In this document: piece after piece, positions 41,464 to 50,121 of the stretch
How the letters are laid out: each line of letters begins with the position of its first letter
Position numbering within the stretch: position 1 is the first letter of the stretch
Origin: Candidatus Eiseniibacteriota bacterium
Lineage (GTDB): Bacteria > Eisenbacteria > RBG-16-71-46 > CAIMUX01 > WJJG01
Direction of reading: 5' to 3'
Assembly: GCA_023129715.1 (NCBI GenBank)
Contig: JAGMBO010000095.1
Coordinates: 1-52,425 of the forward strand
DNA: 52,425 nt
The notes under the pieces: model-generated
Database searches by the model: none
Told to the model about the DNA's origin: nothing
What the model saw: the letters and a program-made list of their open reading frames with translations, nothing else
Translations under genes and position numbers: made by a program

Positions 41464-41874
41464 GTGGCATCGAACCGTGATTCTTGGACCCTGCCCCTCG
41501 ACGAGCTCATGCTCGAACTCGATGCCGGGCTACGAGACCTATGGGACATCGTCGAGGGCTCGCTGACGCCGGACAGGGAGGCCGAGTTCGTCGCAATCCT
41601 CAGCTGGATCCTGGCCCTCGAGGCGGAGATCGCATGGAAGGCAGGCATCCCGCCTGCCGCGTCGACCTGTGGCATCCCCTGTCCGATCAGTCTCAACGAC
41701 CGCGTCGAGAAGACAGCACCTCCGGGCTGGGCAATCGCGGTGTTCCTCAAGCACCATCGTCTCTTCGCGCGATTCCGGATCACACGACTTCGCTCCGATG
41801 TAACCCCGCGGGCGCGTTTCGTTCAGGGGTACTCCTCCCCTGTGACGCGTCCATCTAGAAACGCGCCCGCGTGA
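41464..41874 (+). CDS. Hypothetical 136-aa protein
   Basis: The frame starts at a GTG with AGGAGGA just upstream, which is the main support. Residues 5-60 are acidic and helical (LPLDELMLELDAGLRDLWDI, LSWILALEAEIAW), while the last 50 are basic with Arg and Pro. No family recognised. The C-terminal part may be a chance extension, since composition changes there. It lies between repeat loci 2 and 3. Confidence 0.5.
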   Translation: MASNRDSWTLPLDELMLELDAGLRDLWDIVEGSLTPDREAEFVAILSWILALEAEIAWKAGIPPAASTCGIPCPISLNDRVEKTAPPGWAIAVFLKHHRLFARFRITRLRSDVTPRARFVQGYSSPVTRPSRNAPA

Positions 41875-42140
41875 GACAGGTTCACCGCCTCACGACTGAG
41901 CAACGGCATGAAGCGTGCCTCCCCGAGCATTGCGGGATGACTCGAGCCTTCGCTTCCCTCTGCAAAGCCTTGTCTCCGGACCGTTGCGTGCGTTGCCAAG
42001 GCACCTGGAGGTCAGGAACGCATGACGCCACAAGCAAGCTATGCCGTTCGGCGAGTTGACCTTCCCTCGTACGGGCGCTCGGTGACCGACCGGTGCTTCC
42101 TCACGCGATGGACACCCCAGCTTCCCCGCCGACTGTTCGG

Positions 42141-42225
42141 CCCGAACACTCCCGCACAACAGGCGAACACTTTCGTTCGCTTCCGAACAACTGTCCGCCC
42201 CGACCGAACACTTCTGTTCGCTTTC
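42141..42225. repeat. Short tandem repeat family (20-21-bp unit), locus 3
   Basis: Four units in a row, alternating 21 and 20 bases: AACACTCCCGCACAACAGGC(G), AACACTTTCGTTCGCTTCCG, AACAACTGTCCGCCCCGACC(G) and AACACTTCTGTTCGCTTTCG. The perfect palindrome CGAACA-CTTC-TGTTCG is at 42205-42220, identical to locus 1. It lies 150 bases before the protease gene. Confidence 0.7.
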
Positions 42226-42373
42226 GGCCGCATGGCGAACACGGACATGACCGAAAAGCTCGCCACCACCCAGTCCGCGCAGTTTTCCTGCTTGTCAGCC
42301 AGCTCCAGCTGCCATAGACTTCTCTCATTGAAGGCCCTTTGAGTGTACGTACCGCGATCATGGGAGGCCTCAG

Positions 42374-45226
42374 ATGAGAACGCTATGCTCCGTCCTTCTG
42401 TTCTTTGCCGCCACTGCACTTCTAGCCCACGCCGATTCCGATGACCTCTCAGGCGGCGTCCTGCTCGTCCACGCCCCACCCAACTTGGTCTACACCACCA
42501 ACCCGTCCATCGATTGGTGTGACTCCACCAACCTCGCTAGCTGCGAGGATCAGGTCACGCGGGTCGATGAAGGAGAAGCGGTCTGGTACATCCTCAGCGC
42601 CTGGGATGAGGTAAAGAGCTTCTGTGCCGTCGAGTTCGGTCTCGGGGACTACGATTCTGAGAACTACATCTTCGAGGACTACGGGCTATGCCTATCGGAC
42701 GCGATGGCGCTCTTCCATCCCTCTTCACAGGAGTGGCCAGGGCCGAATACTGGCATTGCCCTTGTGGCCAGTGAAGGGAGTTGGTCGGACAGCCTGGCCC
42801 CGATCTGCTGGTTCGTCGGGTACGCCTATGCGGGCACCGACACGATCGCGATCACGGAGAACCCTGCTTCGGACAATGCAGGTTGGCTCTCTGGAGTTTC
42901 CTCGACGCCCTATGAGGCAGAGTGCCTGGGCGCGTTGGGCATAGGGGCGGGCGGAGCGGCCTGTTGTCCCGAGTCAGGTCGTGACAGTGAAGAAGACCCA
43001 CCCGGAGAGGAGGATTCTGAGCACAGCACCAGCTCCCCTGACTTCGACTACACTGTGCCTCTCGTACCCCGGGTCGTCATCGCATCCATTTCTAAGGACG
43101 CCTTCTCCGTCCCCGAAGACCGTGCCCAATTGACTCTTGCCGATGCGATCTCGGACCCGGATGTTCGGATTTCCGACCAACTCGCCACCCTGCTCGAGGA
43201 CACTGGCGTCTTGACTATCGAACGGATCTTTCCGGAATTCGACCCTGCCATCTATGATCGCCACGGGAGACCAGTCCTCGACTTGGACGGACAGCCACTT
43301 ACGGTACCCAACGATCTCAGCGTATGGTTCCGCCTCAGCCTCGACCATGATGATGTCTCCGGTGCGATCTCGCGCCTCCGCAATAGACATGGCATACGCG
43401 GAGCCGAGCCGAGCAGAATCCTTAATCCCGAGTCGCCGCCGACCGATACTCTGTTTGCCCCTCAGCAATGGAATCTACACAATTACGGCCAGTACTGTGA
43501 TGGGTCAGCCGGATACGACATCAACTTCCTTGCCGCCTGGGATTCCTTCGGAGTTGAACTTCCCTTCCCGGTTCCAGTTGGCATTCTCGATACGGGAATC
43601 GATTCGGATCACGAAGATCTCCTTCACGTAGTCGTTGCCGACAATTACACCGACGATGACACTGCGGAAGACAAGGACGGACATGGAACACAAAGTGCTG
43701 GCGTAATAGGGATGGCTCCCAACAATGACAAAGGAGGGGTCGGGATCGCTCCAGCGGATACAATGGTGAACTATAAGGTGCTGTATGCGGGTCTTAACGA
43801 GGCCACCTGGACCTATGAGGCAATTGACGATGCCCTGACAAGAGGTGTCGGGGCGTCAGGCCAAGGAGTCCCGATCAAGGTTGTCAATCTCAGCCTAGGA
43901 CGCTACGGCGACCCAAGTGAGCTGGAAGGTCTAGTACTACAGAATGCCTGCGCCTCCGGTATGGCCTGCATAGCGGCTGCCGGGAATGAAGGTTACCATA
44001 TCACAAGATCTGAGCCCAATCATCACTACCCATCTGACTATGGGCCTCTGGTCTGCAGTGTGAACGCCTTCATCTACTCTGGACAGCGATGGGAAGACGT
44101 ACTACTTCCCCCGTACTTCGATATCCACGCATCGAACTGGGGCCAATACATCGACCTCACTGCTCCCGGTGGCCGAGGCATTGCGGGCCCGAGCGTACCG
44201 CTACCTTACGAACAGGGGAATTACATGGACTTCTCCTATTTCCCCGATTTCCCTGACAGCGCGCTCTCTCCCGACTGCAATACTGACGACAATTACCTCT
44301 ACGCACAGACGTTCCCCATGACTTCCGCAGCAGCACCGCATGTAACAGGGGTCATCGCAGCTGTTCTCTCATGCAACTCAACACTCTCCGGGGAGGATGG
44401 ACTGGCGATTGTCATCCGGACTGCAGTCGACCACGACGTTCTTCCCTGCACTCCTGATTGGGACGGACACTCTGGTTGGGGTCGACCCGATCTCTTTAGG
44501 GCTATGCAACTGGGCTTTGAGCCTGTTAAGGAGCGGGGCATGGTCTCAGACTCGGGGGCCATCATCCAGGACGAAGGCACGGGGATTGCCTTTTTCAAGT
44601 GGACGCCCGAGGTGGAGCGGGGGGACCACAGCTTCCGTCGCTGGAAGGTCACAAAGACAGTGCAACTTGAGAATTCATATGAGAATCCGATTGCATGGAG
44701 CCGCATCGAGGGTTCCTGCGGCTGGCGGATGATAGAAGCCGCAGATGATGAATACTGGGGCGCCATAGAGAACCGAGGCTATGTGACGATTGAGGAACTC
44801 ACCTCGGGAACAATCAGACTCGCTACGTATTTCTATGACGTTACCACAAGTGAAGGCACCTATCGAGTGCCCTGTGATGGGGACGTGACTATGTCGTTCA
44901 CCGTGGTAGAAGGGGAAACCGTGTTCCCATCAGGAGTCCGAGAATCTGATGTGAGGGTACAGCACACTCCTCTTGTCGCGCGCCCCAATCCCTCCCAGCG
45001 TGCGGTGTCGTTTTCGGTGGATGGTTTGGGCGACGAGAACGTGACCAGAATTCAGGTTCTCACTCTTGAGGGCCGAGTGATACGCGAACTCGTTGTCTCT
45101 GACAGAGGTTCTGTCGAATGGGACCTTCTGGACGACATAGGGCACCCGGTTCCGGCCGGGATCTACTTCGTCCGCGGGTCCAAGCCCTTGTTGGGTCAAC
45201 CGAGGAAGCTCGTCGTGGTCCGCTAG
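42374..45226 (+). CDS. Secreted subtilisin-like serine protease (S8) with FlgD-like C-terminal tag
   Basis: The 950-residue protein follows a GGGAGGCC site and starts with a signal peptide (TLCSVLLFFAATALLAHADS). About 380 residues of N-terminal region include an unknown beta domain and a likely propeptide. The peptidase S8 triad is Asp406 (GILDTGIDSDHED), His437 (KDGHGTQSAGV) and Ser651 (TSAAAPHVTG); NLSLGRYG and the oxyanion-hole Asn in AAAGNEG are also present. The end of the protein (LVARPNPSQRAVSFSVDGLG to PRKLVVVR) is a FlgD-like sorting module of the kind also seen at 14.6 and 37.5 kb. It is expected to be exported and to break down extracellular protein or process surface proteins. 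Confidence 0.93.
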   Translation: MRTLCSVLLFFAATALLAHADSDDLSGGVLLVHAPPNLVYTTNPSIDWCDSTNLASCEDQVTRVDEGEAVWYILSAWDEVKSFCAVEFGLGDYDSENYIFEDYGLCLSDAMALFHPSSQEWPGPNTGIALVASEGSWSDSLAPICWFVGYAYAGTDTIAITENPASDNAGWLSGVSSTPYEAECLGALGIGAGGAACCPESGRDSEEDPPGEEDSEHSTSSPDFDYTVPLVPRVVIASISKDAFSVPEDRAQLTLADAISDPDVRISDQLATLLEDTGVLTIERIFPEFDPAIYDRHGRPVLDLDGQPLTVPNDLSVWFRLSLDHDDVSGAISRLRNRHGIRGAEPSRILNPESPPTDTLFAPQQWNLHNYGQYCDGSAGYDINFLAAWDSFGVELPFPVPVGILDTGIDSDHEDLLHVVVADNYTDDDTAEDKDGHGTQSAGVIGMAPNNDKGGVGIAPADTMVNYKVLYAGLNEATWTYEAIDDALTRGVGASGQGVPIKVVNLSLGRYGDPSELEGLVLQNACASGMACIAAAGNEGYHITRSEPNHHYPSDYGPLVCSVNAFIYSGQRWEDVLLPPYFDIHASNWGQYIDLTAPGGRGIAGPSVPLPYEQGNYMDFSYFPDFPDSALSPDCNTDDNYLYAQTFPMTSAAAPHVTGVIAAVLSCNSTLSGEDGLAIVIRTAVDHDVLPCTPDWDGHSGWGRPDLFRAMQLGFEPVKERGMVSDSGAIIQDEGTGIAFFKWTPEVERGDHSFRRWKVTKTVQLENSYENPIAWSRIEGSCGWRMIEAADDEYWGAIENRGYVTIEELTSGTIRLATYFYDVTTSEGTYRVPCDGDVTMSFTVVEGETVFPSGVRESDVRVQHTPLVARPNPSQRAVSFSVDGLGDENVTRIQVLTLEGRVIRELVVSDRGSVEWDLLDDIGHPVPAGIYFVRGSKPLLGQPRKLVVVR

Positions 45227-45564
45227 GAACCGCGCGTGGAGCGGAAGCGGATGGAAAGCGCAGCACGCGACCAGGTAGTGGTGTCAATGGCAAGCTCTGC
45301 CGTGCGCGCAACTGCCAGTCCGAGGACCTCAGCATGTCTTCACCCATGGTTCGGACGGGGCTGCCCGGAGCCTGAAGATCGAACCTCTGTTCGCCCGCCG
45401 GTCCGGCGCACGCTGCGCTTCATGGGAAACCAAGTGTTTATGACACTTCGCGTTACGCTGCCCTTACATCGCAACATCCCACAAGCAGGACCAACAGCTG
45501 TCTTCATCTGCCCGCGTTCTCGTGTGCGAAGTCAACGGGCAAGGCCACGGAGCACCCCCAGCAG
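45227..45564. other. Intergenic stretch upstream of the beta-helix pair
   Basis: About 340 bases between the protease stop and the promoter-like site at 45565. A long open frame in phase with the next gene runs through here but has unnatural Arg/Pro/Ser-rich composition and no start site, so it is not counted as coding. No terminator with a T-run is seen. Confidence 0.4.
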
Positions 45565-45573
45565 TGCTATACT
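45565..45573 (+). promoter_or_regulatory. Extended -10 promoter candidate for the 45629 gene
   Basis: TGCTATACT is a match to the extended -10 consensus and lies 56 bases before the start codon. No good -35 is present. The same nonamer in the word GTGCTATACT lies 50 bases before the paralogous gene at 47107. Confidence 0.4.
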
Positions 45574-45628
45574 TATTGCACGTGGGGTAGTACCGGCTTC
45601 GCACAAGAGGGCCAGAGGAGGAACTTCC

Positions 45629-47011
45629 ATGCTCCGCCACGCACTGCTTTCCTTCGCAGTCTTGCTGTCCGTCAGCACCGCTCGTGCCGATGTCTATCTT
45701 GTGGTCTCCGACGGGACGGGGGACTTCCCGACCATCCAAGCTGCAATCAATGCGGCTACTGACGGGGATGTCATTCTTCTCGGTGACGGCACCTTCGTCG
45801 GAGATGGAAACCGTGACCTCACATATGGAGGCAAGGCGATCACCATCCAGTCCGAGAATGACGACCCTCAAGGCTGCATCTTGGACTGCCAGGGATCCGA
45901 AGGAGATCCCCACCGGGGCGTCGCCTTCGTCTCAGACGAGACTCGTGAGTCCGTCCTCCGCGGGATCACCATCATGAATGGCTGGGTCGGTGGCTGGGAC
46001 TTCCCAGAGGGTTCGGGTGGGGCGGTTTTATGTGAATGGTCCTCCCCGACGATCGAGAACTGTGTCTTCCTCAATAACGCTGCCCGCAGTGGGGGGGGTA
46101 TGACATCCTTCTACGGGTCAAGTCCTGCGATCATCGATTGTACTTTCGAGGGCAATGACGCCTACTACGGCGGAAAGGGAGGTGGGTTATTGGTGGATTC
46201 CTCTATCCACCCTCTGGTCACCGGCTGCACATTCAGGAACAACAGCGACACAGGGATATCATCGGAGGGATCCGGCACAGAGGTACGCAACTGTGATTTC
46301 TCTGGACACGCTAACTTCGGCGTCACGTGCGGCGACGGCTATACGCACACCTATATCATAGATGGATGCCGATTCTTTGACAACCTTGGCCCAGGTCTGC
46401 GATGCACGAGCGCAGGCGGCGTCATCTCATCGTGTGCGTTCTGGGCCAACGAGGCCGAGGACGGGGCGGCCTTACTCCTCGTCTTTGGTTTCTCGGGCAC
46501 GGTTTCGGATTGTCTATTCTATGGGAACCGCGCGGCTGAATCTGGCGGTGCTGTCTGGTGCGGTGATGCTACGGCCACATTCGAGAACTGCACCATCGCC
46601 TACAACGAGGCCGGGAACGGAGCCGGTGGTATCCACTGCGGCTCCGCGACGGTGACCCTTGAGAATACGATCATTGCCTTTAGCACAGCTGGGGGGGCGG
46701 TCGCCGGGGCCGCGGATCTGTCTTGCTGCGACCTCTACGGAAACGCTGGGGGGAACTGGATCGGGGACATTGCGGGTCAATACGGCATCGATGGCAACAT
46801 CTCGGAGGATCCCATCTTCTGCGATCCGTGGAGCGACGACTTCACCCTGCAATCGGACTCCCCATGCGCGCCCTTCTCGTTGCCGAATCCTGAGTGCGAT
46901 CTCATTGGTTCTGAGCCAATAGGATGTCAACCGCCGACGGGAGTGTGGCCGCCTGCAGAAGCTGCGTCCTGGGGCGGGGTCAAGGCTCTCTTCCGGGAAG
47001 GTACCGACTGA
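45629..47011 (+). CDS. Secreted right-handed beta-helix protein with WGGxKALFR C-terminal tag
   Basis: The chosen ATG at 45629 has an AGAGGAGG site and is followed at once by a signal peptide (LRHALLSFAVLLSVSTARAD), giving 460 residues. The mature protein opens YLVVSDGTGDFPTIQAAINA and has beta-helix coils with GGAV, SSPTIENC, GGGM and GAGGIHC turns. The region NRDLTYGGKAITIQSENDDP and the phrase LDCQGSEGDPHRG align with the 37.5-kb paralogue. It ends EAASWGGVKALFREGTD, with no FlgD-like domain. The short tail with SWGGVKALFR is shared with the next gene and may be a sorting or anchoring signal. It is likely a surface or secreted protein of unknown ligand. Confidence 0.88.
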   Translation: MLRHALLSFAVLLSVSTARADVYLVVSDGTGDFPTIQAAINAATDGDVILLGDGTFVGDGNRDLTYGGKAITIQSENDDPQGCILDCQGSEGDPHRGVAFVSDETRESVLRGITIMNGWVGGWDFPEGSGGAVLCEWSSPTIENCVFLNNAARSGGGMTSFYGSSPAIIDCTFEGNDAYYGGKGGGLLVDSSIHPLVTGCTFRNNSDTGISSEGSGTEVRNCDFSGHANFGVTCGDGYTHTYIIDGCRFFDNLGPGLRCTSAGGVISSCAFWANEAEDGAALLLVFGFSGTVSDCLFYGNRAAESGGAVWCGDATATFENCTIAYNEAGNGAGGIHCGSATVTLENTIIAFSTAGGAVAGAADLSCCDLYGNAGGNWIGDIAGQYGIDGNISEDPIFCDPWSDDFTLQSDSPCAPFSLPNPECDLIGSEPIGCQPPTGVWPPAEAASWGGVKALFREGTD

Positions 47012-47048
47012 TCCCCTGCGATCCGCCAGCGTTCGCAACCCGAGGCCG

Positions 47049-47057
47049 TGCTATACT
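47049..47057 (+). promoter_or_regulatory. Extended -10 promoter candidate for the 47107 gene
   Basis: TGCTATACT again, 50 bases before the start codon, within the same GTGCTATACT word as the site at 45565. It would let the second beta-helix gene be transcribed on its own. Confidence 0.4.
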
Positions 47058-47106
47058 CGCAGCGACATAGGTGACTGTGGTTTCCCTGGTAGATGAGGGC
47101 TGTGCC

Positions 47107-48273
47107 ATGGCCCGCAAGCTCCTGGCTGTCCTGCTGGTACTCACCGCGTCGTGGGCTGCACGCGCAGAGACCTATCTGGTAGATCCCCTCGGCACCGGGG
47201 ACTTCCCCACCATCCAGACTGCTGTGGACGCCGCCGTGACGGGTGACACGATCTACCTGGCCGATGGCACGTTCCGCGGCGAGGGCAACTACGACGTTCT
47301 GTGCATGGGGAAGGCAATCGAGGTTAGGTCCCTCAGTGACGACCCATCGGCCTGCACTGTCGACTGTGAGGGCACCGCGTCGATCAATCGTCGTGGCTTT
47401 GAGTTCCGGCAGATCGTCTCTCCCGGCGCCGTTCTTCGAGGCATCACTGTTACCAATGGTCACGGAGACATGGGTGGGGGTGCTGTTTGTTGCTGGGACA
47501 ATACAGCGGTCGCCTTCAGCAATTGCGTGTTTAGCAACTCCCGGGACGAGAGCGGAAGCGCGGGTGGAGGTTTCGGTGGCGGTGGAGTGGTCTCGGGAGG
47601 GGGAATTACCTTCACCGACTGCAGATTCGAGGGCAATAGTGCCACGGGCGGAGGTGCGTTTGCCGCCTCTGGCGAGGGCATCGTTACATTCGAGCGCTGC
47701 ACGTTTGTTGACAATGCTGGCTCGGGGGACGGCGGTGCATGCTATCTCGACTCGATGATAGAAGTCCACTTCTCCGAGTGCCTATTTTTGGGGAATCAGT
47801 CTCAGTATGGTGGGGCCCTGTTCTGCTGGGCCAGTGCAGCGGTCTTTCTCGACCGATGCACCTTCGTGCGGAATACTGCCACATCATACGGCAGCAGCTT
47901 CTGCAGCTACCTCGGAGGTGTCGCTGTCATCGATAATAGTATCCTTGCATTCGGCGAAGGCGGCTCCGCTGTCTACTGCGGTGACCCCGACTGTGCCCAA
48001 CTGAGTTGCTGTGACGTCTATGGGAACGCTGGGGGCGACTGGGTAGATGGCATTGAGGGTCTGGAGGGTATTGACGGCAACATGTCCATGGATCCGCTCT
48101 TCTGTGGATCCAGCCAGGGCGATTACGCACTGCACTCGGATTCTCCATGTGCGGCTGACAACAATCCCGAGTGCGGGCAGATCGGGGCTCTGGGTATTGG
48201 CTGCGCCGGGAGCCCCATCGAAGATCGCACCTGGGGAGGCCTGAAGGCTCTCTTTCGGGCGCTGACTCGCTGA
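47107..48273 (+). CDS. Secreted right-handed beta-helix protein with WGGxKALFR C-terminal tag (paralogue)
   Basis: From the ATG at 47107, preceded by GAGGGC, the product is 388 residues with a signal peptide (LLAVLLVLTASWAARAE). It opens TYLVDPLGTGDFPTIQTAVD and shows Gly-rich coils (GGGFGGGGVVSGGGITF, GGGAFAASGEG, GGALFCWASAAVFLD). The segment SCCDVYGNAGGDW near the end is nearly identical to that in the 45.6-kb paralogue (SCCDLYGNAGGNW) and in the 37.5-kb one. The last residues are RTWGGLKALFRALTR. It lies 95 bases downstream of its paralogue and the two are a tandem duplication with later divergence. Confidence 0.88.
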   Translation: MARKLLAVLLVLTASWAARAETYLVDPLGTGDFPTIQTAVDAAVTGDTIYLADGTFRGEGNYDVLCMGKAIEVRSLSDDPSACTVDCEGTASINRRGFEFRQIVSPGAVLRGITVTNGHGDMGGGAVCCWDNTAVAFSNCVFSNSRDESGSAGGGFGGGGVVSGGGITFTDCRFEGNSATGGGAFAASGEGIVTFERCTFVDNAGSGDGGACYLDSMIEVHFSECLFLGNQSQYGGALFCWASAAVFLDRCTFVRNTATSYGSSFCSYLGGVAVIDNSILAFGEGGSAVYCGDPDCAQLSCCDVYGNAGGDWVDGIEGLEGIDGNMSMDPLFCGSSQGDYALHSDSPCAADNNPECGQIGALGIGCAGSPIEDRTWGGLKALFRALTR

Positions 48274-48290
48274 AGGTATCTGTCTCGTGA

Positions 48291-48348
48291 TTGTATAAGT
48301 AAACCCTCGGTCGTGACTTTCACGGGCCGGTCTGTACAACTTATACAA
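48291..48348. repeat. Perfect 10-bp inverted repeat TTGTATAAGT / ACTTATACAA
   Basis: The arms are at 48291-48300 and 48339-48348, separated by 38 bases, just after the beta-helix stop. They are AT-rich in an otherwise GC-rich setting. Ends of a tiny insertion, an operator, or a recombinase site are all possible; no T-run follows, so a terminator is less likely. Confidence 0.45.
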
Positions 48349-48623
48349 GCTCGTCGCTTCTCCGTTCAACCACGACGACCAGGCCCCGGAGGGGCAGCTG
48401 AGAGGCAGTTCCTGGCGGCCGGGGGCCGGATAGGGCATTCCAGGGGCATTTCTCGATGGTCTGGAGCATAGAAGGGGCATTTTAGGGGCAGTTTTCGGCC
48501 GATTTCCCCGCGGTGAAGATCCCTCTGACCATGTCGCCACACAGGCATCCAACGCAGCATTAGGGACTTGCGGGATTCCGCCTCTCCCGGCGTTCAGTCG
48601 AAACGGCCCCAGATCGCCGATTT

Positions 48624-48751
48624 CGATGCCGCAAAACGGCCCTCTTCACGGAGGCCGATGCCGCAGAATGGGCCCTTTCCCAGGACCCGATGCCGCAAAA
48701 CGGCCCTCTTCGCCGGGGGCGATGCCGCAAAACGGGCCTTTGGAGAGGGCC
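48624..48751. repeat. Tandem array of four 32-bp repeats
   Basis: Four contiguous units start at 48624, 48656, 48688 and 48720, each exactly 32 bases, and each opens with CGATGCCGCAAAACGGCCCT or a close variant. The last ten bases of the unit vary. The conserved part holds a small hairpin (GCCG-CAAAA-CGGC). There are no spacers, so it is not a CRISPR array. No gene overlaps it. Confidence 0.85.
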
Positions 48752-49063
48752 CAGAGCCCGACTTCGGGGCCCACGGAGGCCCTTCTGACCTCCGGATGGT
48801 CCGCATGGTACCGAGACCATGGCCCAAAGCCGCTAACATGCCTGTAGCATCCCGAGATCGCAGTGACTTACGTGATCCGTACGGCGACACTGTGCCTTGG
48901 CCGTCGCCTGCCCCCCCGGAGGAGCCCGCCGGGCCCCAAGCCTCGTGATCCTGGCCCCTCTCCCCCGTGGTATCCTGCTCTTGAAGACCGTGGATATGTG
49001 ATTCGTCTTGTACAGGGAGTTCGTCGTCGGAGAGCGCGTCACAGGTTGCCCTGCAACGGACCG

Positions 49064-49160
49064 TGGAACGCAACCGTAGCTGATCTGCGAGAGCGACTAC
49101 CGACCGTTCCTTCCGCCGTCGAGGTGGTTCATGCCCTATGGGATGAGCGTCGACAGTTAC
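49064..49160 (+). pseudogene. Decayed start region of a STAS-like gene
   Basis: The 97 bases resemble 50057-50144, which spans the upstream region and start of the intact STAS-like gene (shared words include CCGTAGC and TGCGAGA). The frame here opens MPYGMSVDS, comparable to MPCDLSVDA there, but then diverges into nonsense. It is likely a dead paralogue or a recombination remnant. Confidence 0.4.
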
Positions 49161-49288
49161 AGGGGGCGTTCCTCCCCTGCTACCGCAACAGTGCTGGGAG
49201 TTTCCAACCTACATGCTATCGAGCTATTCTCCAGGTGCACACCTTGAGGCACCGTTCTGTAGATGGAGTTCATGAGGGCCGAGGAGTC

Positions 49289-49906
49289 ATGAAAGCTCTC
49301 GGAGCTGGGATTGTCGGATTGGCCGCGCTGATCCTCTGTGCCTCAGCAGCAGACGCTGGGCCTCGCCTCTCCGTTCGAGGTGGGATCGTCAGGGCCGATG
49401 TGGAGACCGAGGGGCGTGCATGGGAGACGGAGCCTATCTGGACCGCGAGCGCTGGAGGCGCCTGTCGGTTTCCTCTGGATCGCCCTTTGTTCTACGAGCT
49501 GGAAGCCCTCTATGTCCAGAAGGGGGCCTCATTTCGAATCGGGGATTCCCAGGGGGAGACCGCCCTCAAGTACTTGACCTTTTCCAACCTTGTGGGACTA
49601 CGCCTGAATGTAGGTCGAGTCTCCGCTTTTTGGATCGGCGGAGTGGAAATGGGCTTTCGCTTGGTTGCCAGATACAGGCAGGAGACCCCTACCGTCAGCG
49701 AGTCGGATCTTCGACCCAGAATCTCTGACTCTGACCTCGGCATCGTTATCGGTGGGGGACTTCAGTTGCCGATTGGCAAGAGCGCGTTTGAGGTGCAGGT
49801 ACGATATGTCTTCGGCATTCCGGACATACATGCGGACCCCGATGGGGGCGGTCCCGTTGACTGGAGGAATCGAAGCATCTACTTGCTGCTCTGTGTGTAT
49901 CCTTGA
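49289..49906 (+). CDS. Outer-membrane beta-barrel-like protein
   Basis: The ATG at 49289 has CGAGGAG just upstream and begins a signal peptide (LGAGIVGLAALILCASAADA); a much longer upstream open frame has unnatural composition and is rejected. The 185-residue mature part alternates polar and hydrophobic residues in strands (RLSVRGGIVRADVETEG, PLFYELEALYVQKGASFRI, NLVGLRLNVGRVSAFWIGGVEMGF, SAFEVQVRYVFG) and ends SIYLLLCVYP. This is the eight-strand barrel pattern of small outer-membrane proteins of the OmpW/PorT kind. No ligand can be assigned. It stands alone. Confidence 0.75.
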   Translation: MKALGAGIVGLAALILCASAADAGPRLSVRGGIVRADVETEGRAWETEPIWTASAGGACRFPLDRPLFYELEALYVQKGASFRIGDSQGETALKYLTFSNLVGLRLNVGRVSAFWIGGVEMGFRLVARYRQETPTVSESDLRPRISDSDLGIVIGGGLQLPIGKSAFEVQVRYVFGIPDIHADPDGGGPVDWRNRSIYLLLCVYP

Positions 49907-50121
49907 TCGAACCACCCGGAACTGACTGGAGCATTCGCGTCTGTCAAGAATACCCAGGGCCAGGGGCACGAGCCTGCTGCAGGCAGCCGGAACGTCGCGT
50001 CAGGCCGGGCCCGCACTGCTGAGGCTCCGTTCGTCAGTGGAGATCTACAGCGCGCGGCCGAACGCAGCCGTAGCCGATGTGCGAGACCGATTGGCGACAA
50101 CTACCGCCCTCGGGGTGGCCC

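Noticed and set aside
19912-42225. LexA operator sites as explanation for the 20-bp repeats
   Set aside because: The arms CGAAC/GTTCG fit, but the spacing is six rather than four bases and the units occur in tandem away from repair genes, so a plain LexA box is not supported.
48624-48751. CRISPR array
   Set aside because: Units are contiguous with a 32-bp period and no unique spacers, and no cas gene is in the window.
48560-49073. Open frames on both strands across the 32-bp array with repeated peptides
   Set aside because: The peptides simply reflect the DNA repeat, and neither strand has a credible start.
48863-49288. Upstream extension of the outer-membrane protein frame
   Set aside because: The extension is Arg/Pro-rich, and a signal peptide with its own ribosome-binding site begins at 49289.
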